14,934 nucleotides of DNA from Firmicutes bacterium TM09-10 (GTDB lineage Bacteria; Bacillota; Clostridia; Lachnospirales; Lachnospiraceae): positions 1 through 14,934 of the forward strand of contig QUKC01000034.1 of the NCBI GenBank assembly GCA_003481005.1. The letters are read 5' to 3'. The position numbers were made by a program, and so were the translations under genes. This document shows positions 1 through 7,097 of this stretch, piece after piece. Position 1 is the stretch's first letter; each line of letters starts with the position of its first letter. Below the pieces are notes generated by a model. That model made no database searches. It was not told the origin of the DNA and worked only from the letters and a program-made list of their open reading frames with translations.

Positions 1-41
1 AAAAATGCTGTTAGTTCTGATCTTTTGAAGGTAAATCTTAC
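1..41 (+). repeat. Left copy of a 41-bp perfect inverted repeat
   Basis: Bases 1-41 are the exact reverse complement of 14828-14868. The core reads GCTGTTAGTTCTGATC on the plus strand here. The match stops at base 42, and any extension to the left is outside the window. It reads inward, as does the right copy, which lies upstream of the radical SAM gene. Both copies happen to have one open frame across the repeat (here stopping at 64-66), so it could also be the tail of a duplicated coding sequence. Its function is unknown. Confidence 0.9.
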
Positions 42-83
42 AATGTTGTCTGCAATTAGCAATTGATATATCGGAAACAGTGC

Positions 84-130
84 ACTATTGCATTGGAATA
101 CTCATATAGTGAATATTCCGACGCAATAGT
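84..130. repeat. 47-bp interrupted palindrome, possible operator or hairpin
   Basis: The arms are ACTATTGC (84-91) with GCAATAGT (123-130), and GGAATACTCA (95-104) with TGAATATTCC (110-119, one mismatch). They are separated by 3-base asymmetric bulges and a 5-base centre. Part of it recurs as an imperfect direct repeat at about 153-182: TGCACT, then TTGG, ATACTCATA and AGT in the same order. The second copy is cut by the IS66 insertion. No gene is visible between 67 and 182, so this may be the regulatory region or end of a gene lost to the left. The function is inferred only from symmetry. Confidence 0.55.
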
Positions 131-229
131 ACTCTGCCCAATCGAAAAGTATGCACTTTTTAGTTGGATACTCATAAAGTAAGTAAACGTCAAAACATCC
201 GCCTGACACTAAAGTTAACGCCGCTTTTA

Positions 230-1078
230 TCATGAGCGGTGTGGTTTCCTGCATTCCTCTGGAAGTTGTTCTGTCCAAGGCATTATGTAGTCCAGATCTG
301 CAGGTTCTATATTTCCTTTTTCATCACAGTGTTTTGGCAACTCTGTCAGTATATATTTGAAGTAATTGTATGGACGAAGATTGTTCAACTTGGCGGTTTC
401 AGAAATGCTGTAAATTAACGCACTGGCATTCGCACCGTTGGCTGTGTTATGGAACATCCAATTCTTCTTGCCTACGCAAAAAGTTCGGATAGACCTTTCG
501 CTGGCTGAATTATCGATAGGAATATCCCCATCTGTAAGGAATACTTTCAAATAAGATTCCTGATTAATGATATAATTCAGACCTTGCGCTGTTTTACTCT
601 TTGGTGGAACGGCACATTCTAAAACCTGCTGTTTTACCCACACAAAAAATTCCTCAACCAACGGCTTTATTACTTCTTGCCGTTTTTGAAGTCTCTCAGA
701 TGATGAAAGCTTTTTTAGTTCTGTATCTAGGTTATAGAACTCACCTATTTTTTGCAGTGTCTGATACGCCACCGACTGCCTGACAGAATTCGAATCTTTT
801 TTGTCTGCAGCCTTAACTGCCTCCGTAAGATCTCGTCTTACGTGAGCCCAACAATTCGCATTTATTACATCAGGCAGAAGCTTATCAACCAGATGGTATT
901 GTTGAAGACCGTCAGTTACAAGAATACCTTTGTAATCTTTGTAGAATTCTAAAGGAATCTTGTGGTCTCGCCCTTTCTGATATTCGTATACTACGATAGG
1001 ACGATCTTTGTATAGCTCTCCTGAGCGATGAACCCACATATAATGTTCAAAATTTAATGATAAAGGCTTCCTAACGTA
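230..1078 (-). pseudogene. tnpC: IS66 transposase TnpC, C-terminal fragment
   Basis: This is the C-terminal half of an IS66 DDE transposase, which catalyses strand cutting and joining in transposition. The recognisable part starts near MWVHRSG (ATG at 1037-1039) and runs 269 residues. It contains VTDG with the second catalytic Asp, the CWAHVRRD motif, and NSASERSIR with the catalytic Glu, followed by the C-terminal cap. IS66 TnpC is usually about 450-550 residues. The coiled-coil and zinc-binding N-terminus and the segment with the first catalytic Asp are absent. The frame stays open upstream only to 1078, with a stop at 1079-1081, and the residues there (YVRKPLSLNFEHY) do not look like TnpC. 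I therefore infer an internal deletion with its junction around 1040-1170. There is no good ribosome site at 1039, so it is almost certainly non-functional. Confidence 0.88.
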
Positions 1079-1171
1079 TCACAAAGCCATCTGTAAATGT
1101 TGTAAACATGCGGAAACCGGCATTTTATATGTGAAAAAACAGGTGAAAAAAATCTCTGTTTTGCACAAACA

Positions 1172-1528
1172 TCAGTAAATATTTTTAGGATCGACATCTT
1201 TGATTTTAGAATCCAGGGGATTTAAACCCAGCATTAAATAGTTGTATTGTTCTTCTGTTAGTTCGGCAGCTTCAGCTGTGGTTCTTGGCCAGGATAATCG
1301 TCCATTTTCAAAACGTTTGTAAAGGAGTAAAAATCCTGTTCCCATCCATAGCAGCCCTTTGCAACGATCAGAGCGTTTTCCACAAAAGAGAAATAGTGTT
1401 CCTTTCTCAAATGGATTCTGGTCGTATTTATCACCAATAATCATTGCCAGACCATCAATTCCTTTGCGAAGATCAACCGTCCCACAAACCAATACCACAC
1501 GGCGTATACCAGCTGCATCTTCAAGCAT
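1172..1528 (-). CDS. tnpB: IS66 accessory protein TnpB
   Basis: This 118-residue protein is the IS66 Orf2/TnpB family (PF05717), an accessory factor needed for IS66 transposition; its biochemical role is poorly defined. The family hallmarks are present: VDLRKGIDGLA near residues 18-28, GTLFLFCGKRSDRCKGLLW near 43-61, and RFENGRLSWPR further on. Length is normal. The ATG at 1526-1528 is preceded by GAGGTG five bases upstream. Its first bases overlap the end of tnpA (stop at 1521-1523), so translation is probably coupled. It appears intact, unlike the neighbouring tnpC. Confidence 0.95.
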   Translation of the reverse strand: MLEDAAGIRRVVLVCGTVDLRKGIDGLAMIIGDKYDQNPFEKGTLFLFCGKRSDRCKGLLWMGTGFLLLYKRFENGRLSWPRTTAEAAELTEEQYNYLMLGLNPLDSKIKDVDPKNIY

Positions 1529-1910
1529 GTGTCACCTCTTTCAAAATCTGTGATAGAAGCTGTTCCGATATATCATTTGATATCGCAATTGACGCCATTC
1601 CTACTTTGATGACGGCTGCTGGCTTGATTGTTTCAACGTTGCATCTGGTAGAAACTTCCTGTTGAACAGGTGCAGCTATCTCAACGAATGAGACTGCATT
1701 TTGATTGTCTTGGATTGACAGTAGATTGTTTTTATTTATCTGGTCATAAGTTTCCTTTCGAAACTTGCGTTGCCAGTAGTAATAGCTTTGTTCTAAAATG
1801 TCATTCTCTTTTAGCCACTGCTTCACACTTTGACCAGCCGGCCTCTGCTGGCAGTTATAAATAATACTTTTCCAGTGTGCGGAGCGAACATCATGTGTAC
1901 ATCGATCCAT
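1521..1910 (-). CDS. tnpA: IS66 accessory protein TnpA
   Basis: This 129-residue protein is the first gene of the IS66 element. The N-terminal region (residues 1-50) holds the pattern typical of IS66 TnpA: a basic helix-turn-helix-like segment with SVKQWLKENDILEQSYYYWQ, resembling IS3 OrfA-type DNA-binding domains. The C-terminus is variable. It overlaps tnpB by 8 bp. The ATG at 1908-1910 has AGGAGG 13 bases upstream, which is long spacing, and that ribosome site forms one arm of a 10-bp perfect hairpin (1924-1959), so initiation may be restrained. The reading frame appears intact. Confidence 0.85.
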   Translation of the reverse strand: MDRCTHDVRSAHWKSIIYNCQQRPAGQSVKQWLKENDILEQSYYYWQRKFRKETYDQINKNNLLSIQDNQNAVSFVEIAAPVQQEVSTRCNVETIKPAAVIKVGMASIAISNDISEQLLSQILKEVTHA

Positions 1911-1923
1911 GCTTATTTTTAGT

Positions 1924-1959
1924 CCTCCTTGAAAAAATCCATTGATTTATTCAAGGAGG
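1924..1959 (-). promoter_or_regulatory. Hairpin burying the tnpA ribosome site
   Basis: CCTCCTTGAA (1924-1933) and TTCAAGGAGG (1950-1959) are perfect reverse complements around a 16-base loop. In the minus-strand transcript the 3' arm is the AAGGAGG Shine-Dalgarno of tnpA, so the hairpin would hide it. Impinging transcription from outside would be translated poorly, a known style of transposase self-limitation. That function is inferred. Confidence 0.6.
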
Positions 1960-2032
1960 CACTAAATTTTATATCTTGTATAGGCGAGCGGTTTGACACT
2001 TACTAAAGTAAGTAAAAACAATTTAGTCCAAA

Positions 2033-2135
2033 AGGGGCTGTGAAAAAAACCTTAACTAAAAAATAGGATTTTCAATTCACGTAGGTGTGAGTTGAAAATC
2101 CTATTTTCTAATCAGGGTGTTTTTTCACAGCCCCT
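2033..2135. repeat. 103-bp near-perfect hairpin element (MITE-like)
   Basis: The ends AGGGGCTGTGAAAAAA (2033-2048) and TTTTTTCACAGCCCCT (2120-2135) are exact inverted repeats. The inner arms AAAATAGGATTTTCAA and TTGAAAATCCTATTTT also pair, leaving only a few bases around GTAG as loop. GGGGCTGTG ends resemble those of some clostridial IS families (from memory, IS1182-like), so this may be a non-autonomous derivative. It lies 208 bp past the bceB stop and could also act as a strong transcription stop. No clear target duplication is seen. The adjoining 157-bp MITE is inserted at its very end. Confidence 0.7.
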
Positions 2136-2137
2136 AG

Positions 2138-2294
2138 TATGACCCACGTTAATTAACAACCTGTTTCACTTGTCTAAATTCCCATCTGCATCATTGTCGT
2201 CAATCGACGTAACCACCGCTACGCCTCATTTCTCCGCCTTGCAGAATGGAAACTTATCCTGCGTGAAACATATCGCCAATTGACGTGGATTATA
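2138..2294. mobile_element. 157-bp MITE, copy 1, inserted at CTAG
   Basis: This sequence is repeated in the same orientation at 8126-8282 with only 5 mismatches in 157 bases. It has imperfect terminal inverted repeats: TATGACCCACGTTAATT at the left, and TATAATCCACGTCAATT as the reverse complement of the right end. It is flanked by CTAG on both sides (2134-2137 and 2295-2298). There is no coding capacity beyond chance frames. The left CTAG overlaps the last bases of the 103-bp hairpin element, so it inserted after that element was in place. The family of the parent transposon is unknown. Confidence 0.85.
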
Positions 2295-2342
2295 CTAGTT
2301 TACAAATTTTAATGTGAAATCATCATATAATCATGTTAGAAT

Positions 2343-4313
2343 CTATTGCACACACTCTTTATGACAAATTTTCAAGTATAATTTGTATGTAACAAAATAA
2401 TACAAAAAAAGAAAAATCACAAAAATAATAATGGTAATTCCTAATTGTTTCATTCCTTGCCATACTCCAACAATATGTAGCATTCCATTTGCCTTTCTTA
2501 CAGTTCCACTCACTGATATCGGAAAAATAATCACATTAATCAACATTGCAGGTACAGCCGGTAAAAAGTACAGTATCGCTAACTGTTTTTTCAAAATTTT
2601 TTTATATTCTTTCTCCTCCATTCCCAAGTATGTTAAAATCTTACAACTTCTTATGTCTTTCTTTGCCTCACTCAAAATTTGAATTGAAAGCACCGTACAT
2701 ATCATTGCAATAATTACTATCGCTAAATAAAATAGTGGCACAACAGCATAAATAGCCATTGAAGCTGATTGACTTCGTACTCCTGCTTTGGAAACTATAT
2801 ATGACTTATCATCAATGTTTTTCATATTATTAATTTCCACTAAAGATAAATTGGATTTCGTTTTTACAGCTAACACATTCATATAAAAGCTCAAGTCATT
2901 AATCACATTATCTGGAACAACAATTAATACCCCCTCTCCATTTCCTTTTACTTCTTGTTGCATAAAATTTTCACTATAAATATTTCTTATTCTATAATAT
3001 GAATTTCCAATTTTTAAATTTGGCTTTTTTTGCACATATAATTCAAGTGCCTCAACATTTGAACTTGTACACTGTAAAATATACTCATCATCTGCAAGCA
3101 TAATCGGTTTTAGGTCTAAAATACTGCGAAGATTCACATAATCAGTTTCGCTCATGAAAACATCATTTTCAGTACTTGATATTGTAAATTCAAATTTCCC
3201 ACGTATTTTTTTCTGTGTTTCCAAGTAAAAACTATTTTCATAATTTGTATACAGATTATATTCATAGCTATTTACCAACTCGTTTTTTTTATTCAAAAAA
3301 GATAGGAACGAAGAAAAATCCGTATTTTCCTCTTCATTAAAAAAGGCAACATCAAACGCAACAGCATTTACACGTTCATCGACTTTATTTGAAAAATATA
3401 TTCCCCAGTTAATTGCAAATAGAGCCAATGTCATAGCCATTGTTACTCCTGTAAAAAGAGATATATTAGGAACCATTTTTGATGTGATCTGTCTGGAAAT
3501 AAAAAAACGTTTTTTATGATATTTCCACTTTCCATTTTTTAGATGTAGAAAAATAATCTTAAGAAAGTTATAAAAAAATGAGTATGAAAAAAACATAAGT
3601 AATATTATTGCAAAAAAATTCCAAGAATCAGAAATCTGTTTTATAGTAGACAATACTATAATACCGCAGCCTAACAAACCAAATATTATTGATATAAGAG
3701 CTGTAATTGCATTTTTTTTACTACCTATATCTTCATCGCCCTTTTCACATTTTTCTATGTATAAAAGTTCCTGCACGCTCATTTTTTCTATTACATGGCT
3801 TACCTTTAATGATGCCAATCCAAAAATCATGCTCATGTAAAATAACGTAAGTAGAATTGCTTTCCAAGAAATTTCAATCATAAACTTATATGGAATAGAA
3901 TACATATTGATTACTAGTAACTTAACTATTTGAAAAAAAAGAGTTCCCACAATTAATCCTACCAATAAAACAACTTTATAAATTAATAAATTTTCATTTA
4001 CAAACATTTTTGCTACACATTTATTGTCTATTCCAAGTAACATGTATAATCCAAACTCTTTGCCTCTTCTTTTCAACATAAATATTGTAATATAATTTAC
4101 AAGAGTTGACATAATTACAACTACTACCATACTTACTCCTATAATCATCAGCGGAAGAATAGATTTTTCTTTTATTACGGCATCAATTTCCTTTGAAAAA
4201 ATAATCATATTAAATGAAAGTAATAATGCCACTGTTATTACTAGTGTCATAATGTAAATTACATAATCCGTCACTTGTCTTTTGGCATTTCTTCTAGATA
4301 ATGTTCTTAGCAT
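2343..4313 (-). CDS. BceB-type ABC transporter permease (FtsX-like)
   Basis: This 656-residue membrane protein pairs with the ATPase just upstream to form a Bce-type exporter. Such exporters free or remove antimicrobial peptides from their cell-wall targets, for example bacitracin and lantibiotics with BceAB of Bacillus. Length and layout fit BceB (about 650 residues). The N-terminus is MLRTLSRRNAKRQ, followed by TM helices at about 16-36 and 55-75 and an FtsX-like region with KRRGKEFGLYMLLGI near 81-95. A central run of helices follows, then a large extracytoplasmic domain at roughly 310-510, and three C-terminal helices including a second FtsX-like segment (about 520-650). The ATG at 4311-4313 overlaps the ATPase stop, so translation is coupled. 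Placement next to a RiPP cluster suggests producer immunity, which is inference; a stand-alone resistance module is the alternative. Confidence 0.9.
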   Translation of the reverse strand: MLRTLSRRNAKRQVTDYVIYIMTLVITVALLLSFNMIIFSKEIDAVIKEKSILPLMIIGVSMVVVVIMSTLVNYITIFMLKRRGKEFGLYMLLGIDNKCVAKMFVNENLLIYKVVLLVGLIVGTLFFQIVKLLVINMYSIPYKFMIEISWKAILLTLFYMSMIFGLASLKVSHVIEKMSVQELLYIEKCEKGDEDIGSKKNAITALISIIFGLLGCGIIVLSTIKQISDSWNFFAIILLMFFSYSFFYNFLKIIFLHLKNGKWKYHKKRFFISRQITSKMVPNISLFTGVTMAMTLALFAINWGIYFSNKVDERVNAVAFDVAFFNEEENTDFSSFLSFLNKKNELVNSYEYNLYTNYENSFYLETQKKIRGKFEFTISSTENDVFMSETDYVNLRSILDLKPIMLADDEYILQCTSSNVEALELYVQKKPNLKIGNSYYRIRNIYSENFMQQEVKGNGEGVLIVVPDNVINDLSFYMNVLAVKTKSNLSLVEINNMKNIDDKSYIVSKAGVRSQSASMAIYAVVPLFYLAIVIIAMICTVLSIQILSEAKKDIRSCKILTYLGMEEKEYKKILKKQLAILYFLPAVPAMLINVIIFPISVSGTVRKANGMLHIVGVWQGMKQLGITIIIFVIFLFLYYFVTYKLYLKICHKECVQ

Positions 4314-5068
4314 AGTTGCTCTCCTTCACCCAAAGAAATTTCAGCTAAAATAGCATGGTAAAAACTCTTTCTATTCATGTTATCTTTACATAACTCTTTT
4401 CTTAAATATCCATCTTTAAGAAACAAAACTCTATTTCCATAGCTGGCAGAAACCGGATCATGTGTTACCATTAGAATCGTAGTATGTTCTTCTATATTCA
4501 ATTCATTCAAAAGTTCTAGAATTTGTTTTGCTGACACCGAATCCAATGCTCCTGTTGGCTCATCGGCTAGTATCAGGTTAGGGCTACCTATAAATGCTCT
4601 TGCACAGGCACATCGTTGCTTTTGTCCCCCTGATACCTGCATTGGAAATTTACTTGCTATATCTTCAATCGAAAGCCTTTGCATTATTTTTTTCACTTCA
4701 TTCTGTATTTTTTTTGTTGATATGTTACTAATTGAAAGAGGTAATGCAATATTCTCTTCTATACTTAGTGTATCTAGCAAATTAAAGTCCTGAAAAATAA
4801 AACCTAAATTTTCCTTACGAAACTGCGCCGCCTTTTGAGTTGTTAAATTGGTCATATCTTGATTATTCAAATAAATATGTCCTGAGTCTATCGCATCTAT
4901 TGTTGAAATGCAATTAAGCAATGTTGTTTTTCCAGAACCTGATGGTCCCATGATACTTACAAATTCCCCTTCCATTAAGCTAAATTGAATGTGATTAAGA
5001 GCTCTTTTTATATTTATTTTTTTCCCATACGTTTTAACAATGTTTTCTACGTTTAAAATTGTATTCAT
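4307..5068 (-). CDS. BceA-type ABC transporter ATPase
   Basis: This 253-residue nucleotide-binding subunit belongs to the MacB/LolD/BceA class and powers the downstream BceB-like permease. All motifs are present: Walker A GPSGSGKTT (41-49), Q-loop Q93 in IFQDFNLL, signature VSGGQKQR (145-152), Walker B LILADE (165-170), D-loop ALDS and H-loop His203. Length is normal for the class. The ATG at 5066-5068 follows AAGGAG eight bases upstream. Only 12 bases separate it from the preceding acyltransferase stop, and its own stop lies inside the start of the permease gene. It is therefore the middle gene of a three-gene operon. No damage is seen. Substrate identity cannot be read from the sequence. 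Confidence 0.93.
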   Translation of the reverse strand: MNTILNVENIVKTYGKKINIKRALNHIQFSLMEGEFVSIMGPSGSGKTTLLNCISTIDAIDSGHIYLNNQDMTNLTTQKAAQFRKENLGFIFQDFNLLDTLSIEENIALPLSISNISTKKIQNEVKKIMQRLSIEDIASKFPMQVSGGQKQRCACARAFIGSPNLILADEPTGALDSVSAKQILELLNELNIEEHTTILMVTHDPVSASYGNRVLFLKDGYLRKELCKDNMNRKSFYHAILAEISLGEGEQLC

Positions 5069-5080
5069 ACCTACGGCTCC

Positions 5081-5824
5081 TTATCTAAATAAAAGATTGC
5101 ATATGAGCATGCTTATTGGTTGATGGAGTAAATATATCCAAATAGTTTTTTTCCCTACCAGCGATAATATTGGAATTTTATGAGTCGCTATTTTTTTCCA
5201 TTTATTATGGCTTTCAAAAATTTTATTAAAAAAATACCCGCACAAATACAAAAACATCCATGGTAGTAACGGGAAAAAATCGCTTGAATAAAAACCTGAA
5301 AAAGGAAATCCAATTGGTGTCAATATTTTTATGGAATATAATACTTTTGGAACTGCTAATACCAAATGTCCAAAGCCTATATACCCATTTTGTATATTTT
5401 TGAATAAAATGAACAAAATAAAACTCATCACAACCCCCAAAGTAGGTGGTATCTTATCAGTAGTTCTTTTGATTGGATACATTAAAAGTACCGCACACCC
5501 CATAAAATTAAGTATTCCAAACCAAATTTCTTCAGACGGGATTAATACGACTGTAATAATTGAAATAACCAAACCACATATGTTAAAAAATATACCTCTC
5601 TGTAAATTACTTTTAATTCCCCATGTCCAAACAAATCCAGATATAAAAATAAACGTCCAACAAATTATTTGTTGCCAAATGTGTATTGGCATACAATCGT
5701 ACCATAACGGATTTCTTTCATAAACAATGAATATATCATATAAAAAATGAAACAATACCATATTAATTATCGCAGCGCCTCTAATCCCATCAATTAAAAA
5801 ATAACGTTTTTCCTTATTTTGCAT
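5081..5824 (-). CDS. DUF1624/HGSNAT-like membrane acyltransferase
   Basis: This 247-residue protein has about seven hydrophobic helices and opens with a family-typical segment: RYFLIDGIRGAAIINMVLFH then FLYD, with His26 and Asp30. That matches the heparan-alpha-glucosaminide N-acetyltransferase catalytic family (PF07786, DUF1624), whose members move acyl groups across or at membranes. The C-terminal GKKTIWIYLLHQPI segment is also typical of bacterial members, and length matches them. It has a strong ribosome site (AGGGAG) upstream of the ATG at 5822-5824. It leads the operon with the BceAB-like pump, 12 bases upstream of the ATPase. Its substrate is unknown. Given the context it could modify an envelope component, or the peptide itself, as part of self-protection; that is inference. 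Confidence 0.85.
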   Translation of the reverse strand: MQNKEKRYFLIDGIRGAAIINMVLFHFLYDIFIVYERNPLWYDCMPIHIWQQIICWTFIFISGFVWTWGIKSNLQRGIFFNICGLVISIITVVLIPSEEIWFGILNFMGCAVLLMYPIKRTTDKIPPTLGVVMSFILFILFKNIQNGYIGFGHLVLAVPKVLYSIKILTPIGFPFSGFYSSDFFPLLPWMFLYLCGYFFNKIFESHNKWKKIATHKIPILSLVGKKTIWIYLLHQPISMLICNLLFR

Positions 5825-5920
5825 ATAATTACCACTCCCTTTATTTATTGTTATGCTAACAATTGTAATCCATAAAGTTCTGTTTAATTGTATCTTGGAA
5901 AAATCGCTTACTTTTATGGA
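5825..5920 (-). promoter_or_regulatory. Probable promoter region of the acyltransferase-bceAB operon
   Basis: A terminator precedes this stretch and a strong ribosome site ends it, so the three-gene operon must start here if it has its own promoter. Two TACAAT hexamers (minus strand) resemble -10 boxes, but neither has a convincing -35 at 16-18 bases. ACAATTAAA matches 7 of 9 positions of the AgrA-type LytTR half-site ACAGTTAAG (from memory), and ACAATT recurs 25 bases later. That spacing is longer than the usual 21-22. Control by the neighbouring LytTR regulator is possible but not shown. Confidence 0.35.
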
Positions 5921-5928
5921 AAAAATAA

Positions 5929-5992
5929 AAGAGACCAGCTAATGTATGGATATATGTAGTATAATCATCCTCAACATTTTTGCTAGTCTCTT
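5929..5992 (-). terminator. Terminator after the histidine kinase
   Basis: In minus-strand RNA, AAGAGACUAGC and GCUGGUCUCUU form an 11-bp stem with one G-U pair, and an inner AAUGU/ACAUU pairing extends it. The loop is long. A CTTTTATTTTTT tract follows. The G-U pair would be a C-A mismatch in plus-strand RNA, which supports minus-strand use. It separates the regulator pair from the acyltransferase/BceAB operon. Confidence 0.7.
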
Positions 5993-6002
5993 ATTGTTTT
6001 GA

Positions 6003-7082
6003 CTAATCTTCTATATATAAAATAATGCGTGTTGTAAAAAAACCATCCAAACAGCTAATTGCCAAATTACCATGATATTTCTTTACAACTCTACGAACAT
6101 TGTTTAACCCATATCCATGTTTCCCAAATGGGTCAATTTTGTTTTTTGTATTTTCTGAATAGTTACTATTAATGCAATTATTTTTAATATCAATACATAG
6201 TATTCCTCGATCATATTTAATATAAATGTATAACACTGGTTGCGTTACTTTATTTAATGCATTCAACGCATTATCAAGTATATTACTTAAAATGACATTA
6301 ATATCAAAAATAGATACATTTAGATGCTCTGGAATACTGATTTGCCATTTAACATCAACTTTTGCAGTTCTGGCTTTTTCAAGCATATAATTTAAAACAC
6401 TATCAATTCTATCATTGCCTGACGTGACATATTTTTTCTCACTTTCCATAAAGCTTCCCATTGAATGAAGATAATCAATTACATGTTCTTTATCCTCATA
6501 CCTAACCATGTCAGTAAGCATTTTTAGATGATGTTTTAAATCATGTCTTAGAGATTGAACATTTAATTGCGAGTTGTAAATAATATCAAATTGGTTTTCA
6601 TACATATGTATTTCTTGCATTAGTAGCTCTCGTTCTTGCTCTTGCTTTGTTTTATGGAATTTATCTAGTGAAAATACAAGTATTGCAAATAGTAAATCAG
6701 CACAAATTGTTCCCAAAATATATTGAATATCATTAGCCATGAACGTCTGAAAAAGAATACATATAATTATCCATTCTCCTCCCCAATAAAAAACTGGAAT
6801 GAGGAATGTAACTACCATACGTCGATATACTCTCCCAATATAAAAGAATGTTACTATAAATAGGAACAAAATTTCTGTCAAAAAAAGAATTGCATCTTGA
6901 GACGAAATTAGCCCTTGAACAGTTCCTCTCATAAAGCTATTGAATAACCAAAGTGCTACAAAAAAAATGCTAACACTTTTTTTATTTATTTTATATTCCC
7001 CTATATAAATTCGACAAAAACGCATCAACAAACTAATATGAATTGCATCTATAATTAAAATACATAACTTAATAACAATCAA
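6003..7082 (-). CDS. AgrC-like GHKL sensor histidine kinase
   Basis: This 359-residue kinase has an N-terminal membrane domain of about five or six helices (residues 1-140), a linker helix, the phospho-acceptor region LRHDLKHHLKML (His180) and a GHKL ATPase domain. In the ATPase domain the N-box NILDNALNAL is at 267-276 and the glycine motif GKHGYGLNNVRRV at 320-332. This layout is that of AgrC/ComD/BlpH-type peptide-sensing kinases, which phosphorylate LytTR regulators. The start is TTG at 7080-7082: an ideal AGGAGG sits six bases upstream, and the gene follows the regulator stop by only 15 bases. It is co-transcribed with the regulator and ends at a terminator. The signal is unknown; the peptide made by the neighbouring cluster, or envelope stress, are the obvious candidates. 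No autoinducer gene of AgrD type is visible. Confidence 0.92.
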   Translation of the reverse strand: MIVIKLCILIIDAIHISLLMRFCRIYIGEYKINKKSVSIFFVALWLFNSFMRGTVQGLISSQDAILFLTEILFLFIVTFFYIGRVYRRMVVTFLIPVFYWGGEWIIICILFQTFMANDIQYILGTICADLLFAILVFSLDKFHKTKQEQERELLMQEIHMYENQFDIIYNSQLNVQSLRHDLKHHLKMLTDMVRYEDKEHVIDYLHSMGSFMESEKKYVTSGNDRIDSVLNYMLEKARTAKVDVKWQISIPEHLNVSIFDINVILSNILDNALNALNKVTQPVLYIYIKYDRGILCIDIKNNCINSNYSENTKNKIDPFGKHGYGLNNVRRVVKKYHGNLAISCLDGFFTTRIILYIED

Positions 7083-7097
7083 AAATTTCCTCCTGAA

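Larger units (their letters stand above)
183..2003 (-). mobile_element. IS66-family insertion sequence, internally deleted
   Basis: The left end GTAAACGTCAAAACATCCGC (from 183) and the reverse complement of the right end, GTAAGTGTCAAACCGCTCGC (ending at 2003), match at about 16 of 22 positions. They begin with GTAA and contain GTCAAA, as IS66 ends do. The element is flanked by a perfect 8-bp direct repeat TAAAGTAA at 175-182 and 2004-2011, the duplication length expected for IS66. It carries tnpA, tnpB and only the C-terminal part of tnpC, all leftward. At 1821 bp it is shorter than the usual roughly 2.5 kb because the N-terminal half of tnpC is missing. It is probably immobile by itself. Confidence 0.9.

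Noticed and set aside
46..58. A 12-base match (TGTCTGCAATTA) between the left flank and the end of the precursor gene (near 12898-12909)
   Set aside because: Flanking bases do not align, so it does not support a remnant second precursor gene.
1..66. Possible C-terminal end of a gene entering from the left (open frame to TGA at 64-66)
   Set aside because: Only about 21 codons with no recognisable family; kept only as an alternative reading of the 41-bp repeat.
5331..5723. A 130-codon plus-strand frame
   Set aside because: It is antisense to the acyltransferase gene, has no recognisable family or ribosome site, and is a composition shadow.
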